This document shows positions 54,333 through 62,961 of a stretch of 64,000 bases of DNA, piece after piece (the first letter of the stretch is position 1; every line of letters begins with the position of its first letter). The notes beneath the pieces are model-generated. The model worked only from the letters and a program-made list of their open reading frames with translations, ran no database searches and was not told where the DNA came from. A program made the translations under genes and the position numbers. The stretch is taken from positions 62,001-126,000 of the forward strand of contig NZ_JBNNUK010000011.1 of NCBI RefSeq assembly GCF_050279675.1, read 5' to 3'. This DNA is from Viridibacillus sp050279675 (GTDB lineage: Bacteria; Bacillota; Bacilli; Bacillales_A; Planococcaceae).

Positions 54333-54483
54333 AACATATTAAGCGTATAGTCGACAGTAAGCTTAAGGTTATCAGGAAAAATTCAATTCAAACTCGTATT
54401 TTCCCTATATACGAAAAAAAAGCATAATTATTTTCTATTTACTCAATTAATCTTTATGCTAAATATGTAGTGAGGTGAGTGAG

Positions 54484-55233
54484 TTGAAGGCAACAGAGCA
54501 GAGAACATTGCAAAATGGACTAAGGATGCTGGAGTTATTAAAACAGCATCCAAAATTGAAAGCGACTGAAATTGGGGATGCACTTGGATTAAGTTCAACA
54601 TCAACTTATCGGATTTTAGCAATTTTACAAGAATACAAGTTGATCACGAGAGATAAGGCATATTTCTATGTGAATAATGCATTTTTTCAAACGGTCATTG
54701 TGAACCCTAAAAAGATTCCTTGGTACGAATTAAAAACGCCATTTGAGGTCGTAAAAGAAATACAAGAGAATGTCTATCTTGCAGTGATTGAAGATGAGCA
54801 ACTTGTTACGAAACGAATTGTCAATAGAGAGGGTATTGAGATTGACGTGCAGTCAAGGAAGAGAAAATCTAAAGTGCATCATTCTGCCATTGGAAAAGTA
54901 CTATTGGCTTTTTCATCCGATGAAGATCAAAAAGCCTTAATTAATAACATCGACTTTACGCCAATGACTGCTCAGACTTTTCAGGAAAAGGATCTATTTT
55001 TAAGACATATTCAAGAGATTAACAAACGTGGTTATGCTATAGATGATGAGGAAACTGAAATTGGTATGCGCTGTATCGCAGCACCGATTTTGATCAATCA
55101 TGAAGTAGTAGCGGCCTTTGCAATCTCAGGTTCAACTGAGAATATATCACGTCGAAAATTTAATCAGCTATCAAAAAAAATCATTAGTTACAGTCACCTA
55201 GTTGCTGAGGAACTCATTCACTTATCACGCTAA
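54484..55233 (+). CDS. IclR family transcriptional regulator
   Basis: 249 residues. The N-terminal winged helix (LQNGLRMLELLKQHP..ATEIGDALGLSSTSTYRIL, about 8-45) is followed by the IclR effector domain with HHSAIGKVLLAF near 135 and DDEETEIGMRCIAAPI near 186-201. I favour the TTG at 54484, as GAGGTG (54472-54477) is six bases before it; a GTG at 54475 overlaps that box. It lies 21 bp before the aldo/keto reductase gene, which it may regulate. The effector is unknown. Confidence 0.88.
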   Translation: MKATEQRTLQNGLRMLELLKQHPKLKATEIGDALGLSSTSTYRILAILQEYKLITRDKAYFYVNNAFFQTVIVNPKKIPWYELKTPFEVVKEIQENVYLAVIEDEQLVTKRIVNREGIEIDVQSRKRKSKVHHSAIGKVLLAFSSDEDQKALINNIDFTPMTAQTFQEKDLFLRHIQEINKRGYAIDDEETEIGMRCIAAPILINHEVVAAFAISGSTENISRRKFNQLSKKIISYSHLVAEELIHLSR

Positions 55234-55254
55234 ATGTAAAAGGAGGAACCTTGG

Positions 55255-56187
55255 ATGAACTATACGTCAATTAAAAAACAGGATATTTCCATTTCAACAA
55301 TTGGTTTAGGCGCGAATGCGGTCGGTGGTCATAACTTGTTCGAAAATTTAAATGAAGAAGATGGAAAAGAATTAGTGAAAGTAGCATTAAACAATGGGGT
55401 TACACTCATTGATACGGCAGATATATATGGTCCTGGTCGTTCAGAAGAATTAGTTGGAGAAGTACTTCAAAGTTTCCCACGTGAGCAATACATATTAGCT
55501 ACAAAGGGTGCGAGAATGCAGAATGAGCAGGGAGAAATAGTCTCAAATAACGCACCTGACTATTTACGAAGTGCGTGTGAGGCTAGTTTAAAACGTTTAG
55601 GTTTAGACTATATTGATATTTACTATATCCATTTCCCAGAACAAGGTGCTTCACTTGAGTTAGCAGTAACTGAATTGGTGAAATTGAAACAAGAGGGAAA
55701 AATTAGGGTAATTGGTATTTCCAATGTAACGCTTGAGCAGTTAAAAGAAGCTAATAGTGCAGGGAATATTGATGTTGTCCAGTTGGAATACAATATGCTA
55801 AACCGTGCTATTGAAGAAGATATTTTACCATATTGCATCGAGCAACAAATTGCTGTTGTTGCATATGGACCTCTTGCTTTTGGTATTCTTGGAGGGAAAT
55901 ATACAAAAGATTTGAAATTAGATAGTTGTGACTGGCGAAATCGTGTAGAACTTTTTAAAGCTGGAAATTTTGAAGCTAATTTAACAAAAGTTGAAAGATT
56001 AAAAGAAATAGCCTTGAAGAAAGATACGACAGTTGGTAATTTAGCAATTGCGTGGTTACTAGCACAAAAAGGAATAACAGCAGTTATCCCTGGTGGGAAA
56101 AAAACAAATCAATTATTAGAAAACTTAAAAGCAAGTGAGATCAAACTTACAGCCGAAGATTTAGCTAGTATTGAAGAGATTATATAA
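55255..56187 (+). CDS. Aldo/keto reductase
   Basis: 310-residue TIM barrel. The catalytic tetrad is visible: D in LIDTADIYGPGRSEEL near 53, Y in IYGPG near 58, K in ILATKGARM near 84 and H in YYIHFPE near 125. The cofactor loop AVIPGGKKTNQLLENLKA near 280-297 fits NADPH. It most resembles the AKR11-like general stress proteins of Bacilli (YhdN/IolS type). It probably forms an operon with the IclR gene upstream. Confidence 0.92.
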   Translation: MNYTSIKKQDISISTIGLGANAVGGHNLFENLNEEDGKELVKVALNNGVTLIDTADIYGPGRSEELVGEVLQSFPREQYILATKGARMQNEQGEIVSNNAPDYLRSACEASLKRLGLDYIDIYYIHFPEQGASLELAVTELVKLKQEGKIRVIGISNVTLEQLKEANSAGNIDVVQLEYNMLNRAIEEDILPYCIEQQIAVVAYGPLAFGILGGKYTKDLKLDSCDWRNRVELFKAGNFEANLTKVERLKEIALKKDTTVGNLAIAWLLAQKGITAVIPGGKKTNQLLENLKASEIKLTAEDLASIEEII

Positions 56188-56948
56188 GATAAACATGTAT
56201 GGCATCAGAGCTACCCCGTGTTCAGTTTCATTAATCATGTTAGTGGGATTTTTTATGTTATAAAGTATTTTTTACCTTAGGCTTATCTATAGCTACTGAC
56301 TTTTATTCGAAAGGTGTTTTCTCAAGAAGAGGAATAATAGTTATAACCGGATTGCGGATTTAAAGGACATTTTTAACAGTATGGAACTTATGGCTGAACA
56401 CGTTGCAACCGTAACCAAAATAGAAATGTAGCATTCATGCAGGAAGTTATTTAGGAAACAAGAAATCATGTGATTGCATTTTGGAATTGGCAACAACAAA
56501 ACTATTTTGTAAAGTAATTTTGTTGGGAATTAAAATTAGTAGGTGAGTTAAATTGAAAAAAAAATTATGTATTATTGTTTGTTAGCTTTATTGTACTTGT
56601 AATGGTAACAATATTTTCTAGAGGTAGAGAAAATATTATATTGGATGAATTAAGTACATTTATTACGATAATTTCTATGTTTGTAGGGGTTATAGCTCCG
56701 TTAAGATGAGAATATTATCCTTAAATATCTATTTTGTTTACATTTTTGGAATATGATCCGTATTTTAAATTTATATTTTCAGATGTATAACAAAAGCTTG
56801 AAAAGTTGAGAAGGCAGAAATTGAGGATGTTCAGTGGGCGCTCTCCGAGTATGGCGAGTGCTCGAGATCGGTTTATATTTAACTTAGGTGGCGTTTGCCG
56901 ATTCCATCGTCAGTCGAAAACATGCGGTTTTTCTCCAGTTCAAAAACA

Positions 56949-56999
56949 AGAAAGGGTCTGACTATACAAGCATAGCACTTGTGCAGCCAGACCCTTTCT
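56949..56999. terminator. Large two-part hairpin
   Basis: AGAAAGGGTCTG (56949-56960) pairs perfectly with CAGACCCTTTCT (56988-56999), with a second inner stem ACAAG/CTTGT. It has a terminator-like strength but no gene clearly ends here, so it may be a relic or a mobile-element end. Confidence 0.6.
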
Positions 57000-57057
57000 A
57001 AACATATAGACCGTCCCTATTTTTGAAAAAAAGGTACATCCAAAAAACTTTTAGATC

Positions 57058-57102
57058 GCTTTTGAGCCCTTTCAAACCATCAGTTTGGAAGGGCTCAAAA
57101 GC
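57058..57102. repeat. 20-bp near-perfect inverted repeat
   Basis: GCTTTTGAGCCCTTTCAAAC pairs with its mirror at 57083-57102 with a single mismatch and a five-base loop (CATCA). It is GC-richer than its surroundings and lies about 155 bp downstream of the stop of the minus-strand gene at 57257. Confidence 0.7.
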
Positions 57103-57256
57103 ATGAAGATCATTCGCACGTGTCCACTCCTTAAATTCCCACTCCAAGATCAGCAAAGAACGCTAACCTTTTCGCTCCGATTTATCGTGGTCGCTTACCT
57201 CTAATCTTTCTTAAAAACTATGTCCATTTTTCTATACACATAACTTGGTATATTTT

Positions 57257-57688
57257 TTAATCTTGCGACAAGTAAATCCATTTTGTTTCATCAAATTTTT
57301 CAATGATATAATTTGAACTAATAGTTTGTAACATTTTATTGAAAAATTCTACACTATCATCATTATCATATAAATCTTCCTGAACATATTCTTTAATAAT
57401 AAAATTTGTTAAATGTGTATTATTCACAAAATCTGAAAAATACAATCTCAAAGCAATTGAATCCTCTTCTGTAAAAGTTTCATCGTTAATTAATGAAATT
57501 TTAAAAACATTTAAAATTTCATTAATATCTTCTTCATCCATATAACATAAAGGATCCATCTTTTTATCTTCTTCTGTAAAAGGATTTCTAGTATCTTCAA
57601 TTACCACATAAGCTAAAATACTCCCATTTTTAAATACACGAAAAATTTCTAAATCTCTCAATTTCAAAACTCTATTAAGTGAAATCAT
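57257..57688 (-). CDS. Hypothetical acidic protein, possible immunity protein
   Basis: 143 residues, strongly acidic (DNDDSVEF, EEDKKMDPLCYMDEEDINEIL) and without membrane segments. AGGAGG precedes the ATG. The codon use is very AT-rich compared with its neighbours. Directly upstream on the same strand lies the broken end of a toxin-like protein, and small acidic proteins after such ends are often immunity proteins. No known family is recognised, so the immunity role is only inferred from context. Confidence 0.7.
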   Translation of the reverse strand: MISLNRVLKLRDLEIFRVFKNGSILAYVVIEDTRNPFTEEDKKMDPLCYMDEEDINEILNVFKISLINDETFTEEDSIALRLYFSDFVNNTHLTNFIIKEYVQEDLYDNDDSVEFFNKMLQTISSNYIIEKFDETKWIYLSQD

Positions 57689-57697
57689 TTTTTCCTC

Positions 57698-57999
57698 CTA
57701 TCCAAACACTAAACTAGGATGTTTCACTAGCGTACTTATTGTTACACCTATCATTGTAGCAATAGTAGTTAAATATACCACAGGAGATAGTAATATAGTT
57801 GTCCAAGATATTTTATTTAATTCAGCACGTTCTTTATCTATTTATTTTTGTTTTTCTACGCCTTTTTTATAATCTGAAGTCGCTTTTACATTTTTTTGTA
57901 CAGCTTTGGAACACCTTCTGAAGTTAAAGTTTTACCATGACTTTTGCCTTCAGGAATTCTTTCAGCCCCTTGTACTTTACCTTTATACAAATTCCTCAC
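57698..57999 (-). pseudogene. Relic of a toxin-like protein C-terminus
   Basis: Reading the minus strand across a frame change gives NLYKGKVQGAERIPEGKSHG, KTLTSEGVPK / AVQKNVKATSDYKKGVEKQK, a stop, then IDKERAELNKISWTTILLSP, VVYLTTIATMIGVTISTL and VKHPSLVFG before TAG 57698-57700. The last part is a membrane-spanning helix. One frameshift and one nonsense codon show it is dead. It ends just before the ribosome site of the acidic gene at 57688, an arrangement typical of polymorphic toxin-immunity pairs. Confidence 0.6.
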
Positions 58000-58052
58000 C
58001 AAAAGTCGAGTATGACATTTGGTTAAAGAGTGTATAGATTTAAGAATGCAAT

Positions 58053-58180
58053 TTGATTGGAGTGGAGGCTGTGCGACTCCTAGGGGATTAGCGTTCTAGA
58101 TGAGACCCTGGGGCGAGAATAGCGAGTGAAGCGGCTCATCAGACGCCCCCTGGAAAGCGCATAGCCGGAACGGAAATCAA
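58053..58180. repeat. Bacillaceae-type imperfect palindromic repeat
   Basis: The 128-bp element begins TTGATTGGAGTGGAGGCT and ends GCCGGAACGGAAATCAA. TTGATT/AATCAA ends, GGCT/AGCC and GATGAG/CTCATC inner arms can fold into one branched structure. It closely resembles a repeat I recall from many Bacillus and Lysinibacillus genomes (ACTCC..GGGA core, GGAACGGAAATCAAC end). It sits just before the response-regulator promoter. It is non-coding; minus-strand frames here are chance. Confidence 0.75.
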
Positions 58181-58214
58181 CTAGATCTTTATTAGAATGG
58201 AGATTTATCCTTTT

Positions 58215-58243
58215 TTCACAAATAATCCATATTAAGGTATAAT
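58215..58243 (+). promoter_or_regulatory. Sigma-A promoter of the two-component operon
   Basis: TTCACA at 58215-58220, a 17-base spacer and TATAAT at 58238-58243, 41 bp before the regulator ATG. Confidence 0.6.
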
Positions 58244-58284
58244 TACTTGTGTGAACATATGTAAAAGCTAGGAGCGAGAAGAGC

Positions 58285-58980
58285 ATGGAATCTAATATTT
58301 TGCTAGTTGAAGATGATATATCTATTCAAGAAATGGTCGAAAGCTATTTAACAAAAGAGGGGTTTGTTGTAGCGACGGCTTCTGATGGAGAAGATGGACT
58401 GGCGAAGTTTATGCGAGGTTCATTTGATTTAGTCATTCTTGATATTATGATGCCGAAGATAGATGGTTTAGAAGTTGTGAGATTGATTCGCGAAAAAAGT
58501 GCTGTTCCAATCTTAATGATGTCTGCTAAGGATACAGATGTTGATAAGGCGATTGGCTTAGGCCTTGGAGCAGATGATTACATTTGTAAACCCTTTTCAA
58601 TGATTGAGTTGTCTGCAAGAGTAAAGGCAGGGATTCGTCGTTCGACAAAATATTCAGTTCCTCCAAAGGTAGATGAAAAAATTATACAAATTGGTGACTT
58701 GAAAATAGATACAATCAATTTTACAGCTTGGAAGAAAGGTGAAGTCATTAAACTCACATCTAAAGAATTTGAGTTATTAAAGTTATTTGCAAAAAATCGT
58801 AATCGTGTATTTTCAAAAGCTCAGATTTATAATCTCATTTGGAATGAAGAATATTATGGTGATGAAAATGTTATAAATGTTCATATGAGAAGGCTGCGAG
58901 AGAAGATAGAGAACGATCCATCAAACCCAGTATATATTAAAACGTTGTGGGGAATCGGATATAAATTGGAAGTGATGTAA
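58285..58980 (+). CDS. OmpR-family response regulator
   Basis: 231 residues. Receiver domain: acidic pair in LLVEDD near 6-11, phosphoacceptor D52 in LVILDIMMP, the conserved Thr/Ser in LMMSAKD and Lys in DDYICKPFS near 103. C-terminal winged helix with KLTSKEFELLKLFAKNRNRV and VNVHMRRLREKIENDP. It is followed after one base by its kinase gene. The order regulator-kinase-ABC ATPase-permease resembles B. subtilis ycbLMNO and other peptide-antibiotic sensing modules. Its probable binding site is at 60060-60086. Confidence 0.94.
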   Translation: MESNILLVEDDISIQEMVESYLTKEGFVVATASDGEDGLAKFMRGSFDLVILDIMMPKIDGLEVVRLIREKSAVPILMMSAKDTDVDKAIGLGLGADDYICKPFSMIELSARVKAGIRRSTKYSVPPKVDEKIIQIGDLKIDTINFTAWKKGEVIKLTSKEFELLKLFAKNRNRVFSKAQIYNLIWNEEYYGDENVINVHMRRLREKIENDPSNPVYIKTLWGIGYKLEVM

Positions 58981-58981
58981 A

Positions 58982-59917
58982 ATGGAGTTTTTTTTAATAT
59001 TGATCATTGTCATATTAATAGGTTTTATCTTTTTTCAATATAATATGCAGAAAAATAAAGATGAGGATTTACGATACATATATGAGAAGCTACAGAATAT
59101 TTTAGAAAAGCAAACAGCTGAAAAGTTATTAGTTGTGACAGATAATAAAGAACTGCAAAAGTTATTAGTAGCTATTAATCATTTATTAGTAGTAAAGCAA
59201 ACAACAAATGCAGATCAAGCAAAGGTAGAAATATCAATGCGTAAAATGCTCTCTAATATATCACATGATTTGAAAACACCGCTTACGGTTGTTCTTGGCT
59301 ATGTAGAGATGTTACATACAGATCCAACAATGACCGAGAATGAACGACAAGTTTTATTAAAAAAGGTGCATGTAAAAACGATTGAGGTAATGGAACTAAT
59401 TCAAAAGTTCTTTGATCTATCGAAACTGGAGTCAGGAGATAAGGAAATTGAGTTAACGAGAGTTAATATGAACGAAGTATGTCAGGAAAATATTTTATCG
59501 TTCTATGATTTACTTATGGCGAAAGGCTTTTCGGTTGAAATTGATATTCCGAATGAACAACTATATGCACATGGAAATACAGATGTGTTAAGTAGAATTT
59601 TAAATAATTTAATATCAAATGCAATTACGTATGGCGATGATGGAAAAACACTCGGAATGACTTTAAGAAACGATGACAAGATAGTGTACATTGATATTTG
59701 GGATAAAGGAAAAGGGATTTCTGAGTCACATATTGATAAGGTATTTGAGCGTATGTACACATTAGAAGATTCAAGAAATCGTAAATATCAAGGTAGTGGG
59801 CTTGGATTGACGATTACGAAGCGTCTAGTGGAAGCTTTAGATGGGGAGATTCATCTCTCAAGTAAACCATATGATAAAACAGTATTTACAATTATGCTGA
59901 AAAGAATGGAATATTAG
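58982..59917 (+). CDS. Sensor histidine kinase, short intramembrane type
   Basis: 311 residues. A single N-terminal helix (FFLILIIVILIGFIFFQYN, 3-21) leads directly into a coiled linker and the catalytic core, with no extracellular sensor. H-box SNISHDLKTPLTVVLGYVEM with phospho-His near 98, N-box LNNLISNAITYG, G1 DKGKGI and G2 GSGLGLTITKRLV. Kinases this bare usually sense through a partner ABC permease, which fits the genes downstream. One base separates it from the regulator gene, so the pair is co-translated. Confidence 0.93.
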   Translation: MEFFLILIIVILIGFIFFQYNMQKNKDEDLRYIYEKLQNILEKQTAEKLLVVTDNKELQKLLVAINHLLVVKQTTNADQAKVEISMRKMLSNISHDLKTPLTVVLGYVEMLHTDPTMTENERQVLLKKVHVKTIEVMELIQKFFDLSKLESGDKEIELTRVNMNEVCQENILSFYDLLMAKGFSVEIDIPNEQLYAHGNTDVLSRILNNLISNAITYGDDGKTLGMTLRNDDKIVYIDIWDKGKGISESHIDKVFERMYTLEDSRNRKYQGSGLGLTITKRLVEALDGEIHLSSKPYDKTVFTIMLKRMEY

Positions 59918-59945
59918 CTTGTAGAACGATTCTACAAGCTTTTTG
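59916..59945 (+). terminator. Terminator between the two-component and ABC genes
   Basis: AGCTTGTAGAA pairs with TTCTACAAGCT, followed by a T run. It overlaps the stop codon of the kinase gene, so the ABC genes depend on their own promoter. Confidence 0.85.
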
Positions 59946-60059
59946 TTTTGTTCCTGGCAGTATCAACGATGTCCATCTCAAGAAGAAACAATTCACATCA
60001 CAGGTAGATCAATATTGTTTTCATGTTTATTTAGTATCTACATACGATTTTCTGTGAGC

Positions 60060-60086
60060 TTAAGGAATTTGTAAGAATCGATTAAG
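60060..60086 (+). promoter_or_regulatory. Three TAAG direct repeats at 11-bp spacing, likely response-regulator site
   Basis: TTAAG (60060-60064), GTAAG (60071-60075) and TTAAG (60082-60086) repeat with an exact 11-bp period, one DNA turn, as OmpR-family dimers require. TACAAT at 60108-60113 is a good -10 with no matching -35: the third repeat abuts the -35 position. This is the layout of an activator-dependent promoter for the ABC genes at 60145. Confidence 0.65.
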
Positions 60087-60144
60087 AAAAAAGAGATGTT
60101 CGTTCCGTACAATAAAAATAGACGGTGAAAGGGGAAAAAATAAA

Positions 60145-61068
60145 ATGTCATATATATTAAAAACAAACCAACTAACAAAAGTATTTGAAGGAAAAGAGGT
60201 TGTTTCCGGGGTCAATATGCATGTAAAGCAAGGTGAAATATACGGATTTTTGGGTCCAAACGGGGCCGGTAAAACTACGATTATGAAAATGATTACAAAT
60301 TTAATAAAACCGACGAGCGGAGATATTGAAATTTTTGGTCAAAAGTTAACGAATACATCATATGAAGTCCTTAAAAGAATGGGGACGATTATTGAATATC
60401 CTATTTTTTATGAGAAGCTAACTGCGCGGGAAAACCTTTACTTACATTGTGAATACATGGGCTATTATGACAAGAAGTCGATTGATCATGCTTTAGATCT
60501 TGTGAAGTTAAATAATGTAGATGACAAAAAGGTGAAAGATTTTTCTCTTGGAATGAAACAAAGATTAGGAATAGCCAGAGCGATTACGACGAAACCAGAA
60601 CTGTTAATTTTAGATGAACCTATCAATGGCTTAGACCCAATCGGTATTAAAGAATTGCGAGAGTTATTTAAAATGCTTTGCAAAGAATATGGCATTACTT
60701 TATTAGTTTCTAGCCACATATTAGCTGAAATGGAACAAATGGCAGACACTATTGGGGTCATTCAAAATGGAAAATTGATTAAAGAAGTTTCTATGAAGAG
60801 TATCAATGGAGAACAGACAGATTATATTGAGGTAAAGGTTCAAAATATAAAAAAAGCTGCTTTCATTTTAGATAATCAGCTAGGTATAAAAAATTATAAA
60901 ATCATGAGTGAACAAACAATTCGCATATATGAAGTGACTGCTACACAGCAAGACATTTCAAAGGCCCTTATTATGAATGATATTGAGATTGAAAGCATCA
61001 ACAAAAAGCATAGCTCTTTGGAAGAATATTTCATGAATTTAATGAACGGAGAGGGGATTCATGCTTAA
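60145..61068 (+). CDS. ABC transporter ATPase, BcrA/lantibiotic-immunity type
   Basis: 307 residues. Walker A GPNGAGKTTIMKMI near 36-49, signature FSLGMKQRLGIARAI near 135-149, Walker B LLILDEPINGLDP near 155-167, switch His in VSSHILAEME. The C-terminal 90 residues form the accessory domain common to BcrA/YcbN-like ATPases. AAAGGGG precedes the ATG. It should pair with the permease at 61369; a first permease gene immediately downstream is broken. Probable role: export or removal of a peptide antibiotic. Confidence 0.92.
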   Translation: MSYILKTNQLTKVFEGKEVVSGVNMHVKQGEIYGFLGPNGAGKTTIMKMITNLIKPTSGDIEIFGQKLTNTSYEVLKRMGTIIEYPIFYEKLTARENLYLHCEYMGYYDKKSIDHALDLVKLNNVDDKKVKDFSLGMKQRLGIARAITTKPELLILDEPINGLDPIGIKELRELFKMLCKEYGITLLVSSHILAEMEQMADTIGVIQNGKLIKEVSMKSINGEQTDYIEVKVQNIKKAAFILDNQLGIKNYKIMSEQTIRIYEVTATQQDISKALIMNDIEIESINKKHSSLEEYFMNLMNGEGIHA

Positions 61069-61277
61069 ATTAAATGCAATTAGACCTTGTGAAAAATAAA
61101 TTTGGCTGGTATTTCAAAGGAGCAATTATAGCAAACATCCTCATGATAGCCTTACTTTGGTTTGTAATGTATATATCACAAATTGAAGGTGACTTAATTG
61201 CTACAACACATCTAGACTTTTTCGTAATGATTGGTGCAATGGTCAGAGCTACATATCGATTCGAAATATTGAGATAG
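61061..61277 (+). pseudogene. Broken ABC permease gene (first of two)
   Basis: ATG 61061 starts MLKL, but an extra A at about 61071-61075 shifts the frame; removing it joins to MQLDLVKNKFGWYFKGAII and LMIALLWFVMYISQ, the beginning of a BcrB-like permease. The restored frame stops at 61277 after only one full helix and part of a second, so the 3' two thirds are deleted. It aligns in general pattern with the start of the intact permease at 61369 (MKLEWKKNQLSSYFKG). Non-functional. Confidence 0.7.
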
Positions 61278-61368
61278 AGGATGCAATTTAATTTTAAAAG
61301 AGGTATTTAAAGAACGTTGCAGGATAGAAAAAATAGTATTTCTTAAATCTTTCTTGGAGGTAATCAAC

Positions 61369-62073
61369 ATGTTTAAACTTATGAAACTGGAATGGAAAAA
61401 AAATCAGTTATCCAGTTATTTTAAAGGGTTAGTATTTTGTATATTGGGGATTTTAGCTGCTGTTTGTTTAATGGCGTGGGGATCTAAAGTTGAGGATGAT
61501 CTTATGTTTCGAGATTATACCGAATTCATGTCTTTAACGAATATTTTCATTAGAATCGTATTTATCATTTTTTCGAGTGTCATTTTATCACGATTAGTAA
61601 TTGATGAATATAGGAATAAAACGATTCAATTATTGTTTAGCTACCCGCTGAAACGAAAAAAATTAATGCAAGCTAAGTTATCAATTGTCTTTGGGTTTTG
61701 TTTTTTTAGTATTATTATCGCTACTTTTATCATTAGTGTGATAATTTATTTTTTAAATCCAATGTTAGAATTCTTTGCAACACCAATGAGTTTGAGTGAA
61801 ATAGTTGCAATAGTTCCAACAACTTTTATTAGTGCTTTTATGACTGCTGGAGTAAGCCTGATTCCTCTGTACTTTGGAATGAGAAAAAAATCAACTGCTA
61901 CAACCATTACCTCGGCCGTAATAATTAGCTTCTTAATAAATGGAAATGTATCAAGTGGTGGAACTCAGGTTAGTCTTATACAATTCATTGTTGTTCCAAT
62001 TACACTATGTCTTCTAGGCCTTTTAATCGGCTATCTCTCTTATCATAAAGTTGAAAAAATAGATTTGGTTTAA
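61369..62073 (+). CDS. ABC transporter permease (BcrB/YcbO-like)
   Basis: 234 residues from ATG 61369, preceded by TTGGAGG. Six hydrophobic helices; the loop SRLVIDEYRNKTIQLLFSYP near 76-95 is the ABC-2 type contact with the ATPase. The N-terminus (FKLMKLEWKKNQ) is cytoplasmic. It belongs with the ATPase upstream, across the remains of the other permease. The family exports or expels peptide antibiotics such as bacitracin or lantibiotics; which one is unknown. Confidence 0.88.
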   Translation: MFKLMKLEWKKNQLSSYFKGLVFCILGILAAVCLMAWGSKVEDDLMFRDYTEFMSLTNIFIRIVFIIFSSVILSRLVIDEYRNKTIQLLFSYPLKRKKLMQAKLSIVFGFCFFSIIIATFIISVIIYFLNPMLEFFATPMSLSEIVAIVPTTFISAFMTAGVSLIPLYFGMRKKSTATTITSAVIISFLINGNVSSGGTQVSLIQFIVVPITLCLLGLLIGYLSYHKVEKIDLV

Positions 62074-62091
62074 AAGGAATGAGGAAAAGAA

Positions 62092-62961
62092 ATGAAAAAA
62101 TTCATAATAACATCCATTATGTTAATCGCTATTTTTGGATTTCTCTTAAGTGTCATGCATAAAAGAGGGGATAAATTTCAGGAAGAAAAATCATATGATA
62201 TGGAGGGCATAAAAGAAGTAGTTATTAACAATGAATCTTGGAATCTTGAGTTGGAAAACAGTGAATCAAACAAACTAACTGTCACAGTCGAAGGTAAACA
62301 GAAAGACAAAAAGAATAATCCTGTCTCAATCAAAAACAAAGGCAAGAGGATAATAATTAGTCAGCAAGATGAAGATGGTGGGTTTACTGATAACTTTAGC
62401 TTTGGAAAAAAAGGAATTATTCATATTTCAATCCCACAGAACGCTTTAGATACGCTTACAGTAAATAATAGCTATGGTGATATAAAAATGAATGATATTA
62501 AAAGTAAAAACGTAATAATTTCAAACGACTCAGGTACGGCAAAAATTGAAGGACTGTCAGCCGAGGAAGGTAGATTTACGTCAAAAGATGGTGAACTAAG
62601 TTTGAAAGAAAGTTCGTTAAAAAATTTAACATCAGCTTCTACTTCTGGAGATAACTATCTAATGAATGTGAATAGCCCTAATATGAATATTACTTCAGAA
62701 GATGGTGAAGTGTCAGTGAAAGATGCAGTAGAAGGAAAGACATTACTCGTAGAAACAAAGTCAGGAGATATTACTGTGGCCTATAAAGAAATTCCGACCT
62801 CTTTGAAACTTACCGCAAATAGTAATTCATCTGATATAACACTAAATTTAGATAGTTTGAAATTAGACACGGATACTGAAAAATCAAAAGTAGGCACAAT
62901 TGGTGACGGGTTTAATCAAATGGAGCTCTTAAGTGAGAATGGCACGATCAATGTAAAATAA
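62092..62961 (+). CDS. DUF4097-type beta-strand repeat protein, membrane anchored
   Basis: 289 residues. An N-terminal signal-anchor helix (FIITSIMLIAIFGFLLSVM) is followed by an extracellular right-handed beta structure made of repeated short strands such as IKEVVINNESWNLELENSES, TLTVNNSYGDIKMNDIKSKN and NMNITSEDGEVSVKDAVEGK, the DUF4097 pattern. These proteins are often encoded beside two-component systems or LiaFSR-like genes and may act in envelope stress. It follows the permease gene by 18 bp, so it belongs to the same unit. Function unknown. Confidence 0.85.
   Translation: MKKFIITSIMLIAIFGFLLSVMHKRGDKFQEEKSYDMEGIKEVVINNESWNLELENSESNKLTVTVEGKQKDKKNNPVSIKNKGKRIIISQQDEDGGFTDNFSFGKKGIIHISIPQNALDTLTVNNSYGDIKMNDIKSKNVIISNDSGTAKIEGLSAEEGRFTSKDGELSLKESSLKNLTSASTSGDNYLMNVNSPNMNITSEDGEVSVKDAVEGKTLLVETKSGDITVAYKEIPTSLKLTANSNSSDITLNLDSLKLDTDTEKSKVGTIGDGFNQMELLSENGTINVK

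Larger units (their letters stand above)
56188..57256. other. Decayed gene-poor region with strong hairpins
   Basis: No intact gene. TTG 56553, preceded by AGGTGAG, begins a lysine start that shifts frame near 56578 and continues as FVSFIVLVMVTIFSRGRENI.. to TGA 56709, probably a dead small membrane protein. Two large palindromes follow and are listed separately. Confidence 0.5.

Noticed and set aside
57840..57999. Separate intact small gene upstream of the acidic gene on the minus strand
   Set aside because: The frame breaks within 40 codons and joins sensibly only by frameshift to the next segment, so it is a relic rather than a gene.
58080..58286. Minus-strand open frame over the palindromic repeat
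   Set aside because: It consists of the non-coding repeat plus promoter DNA and crosses the regulator start.
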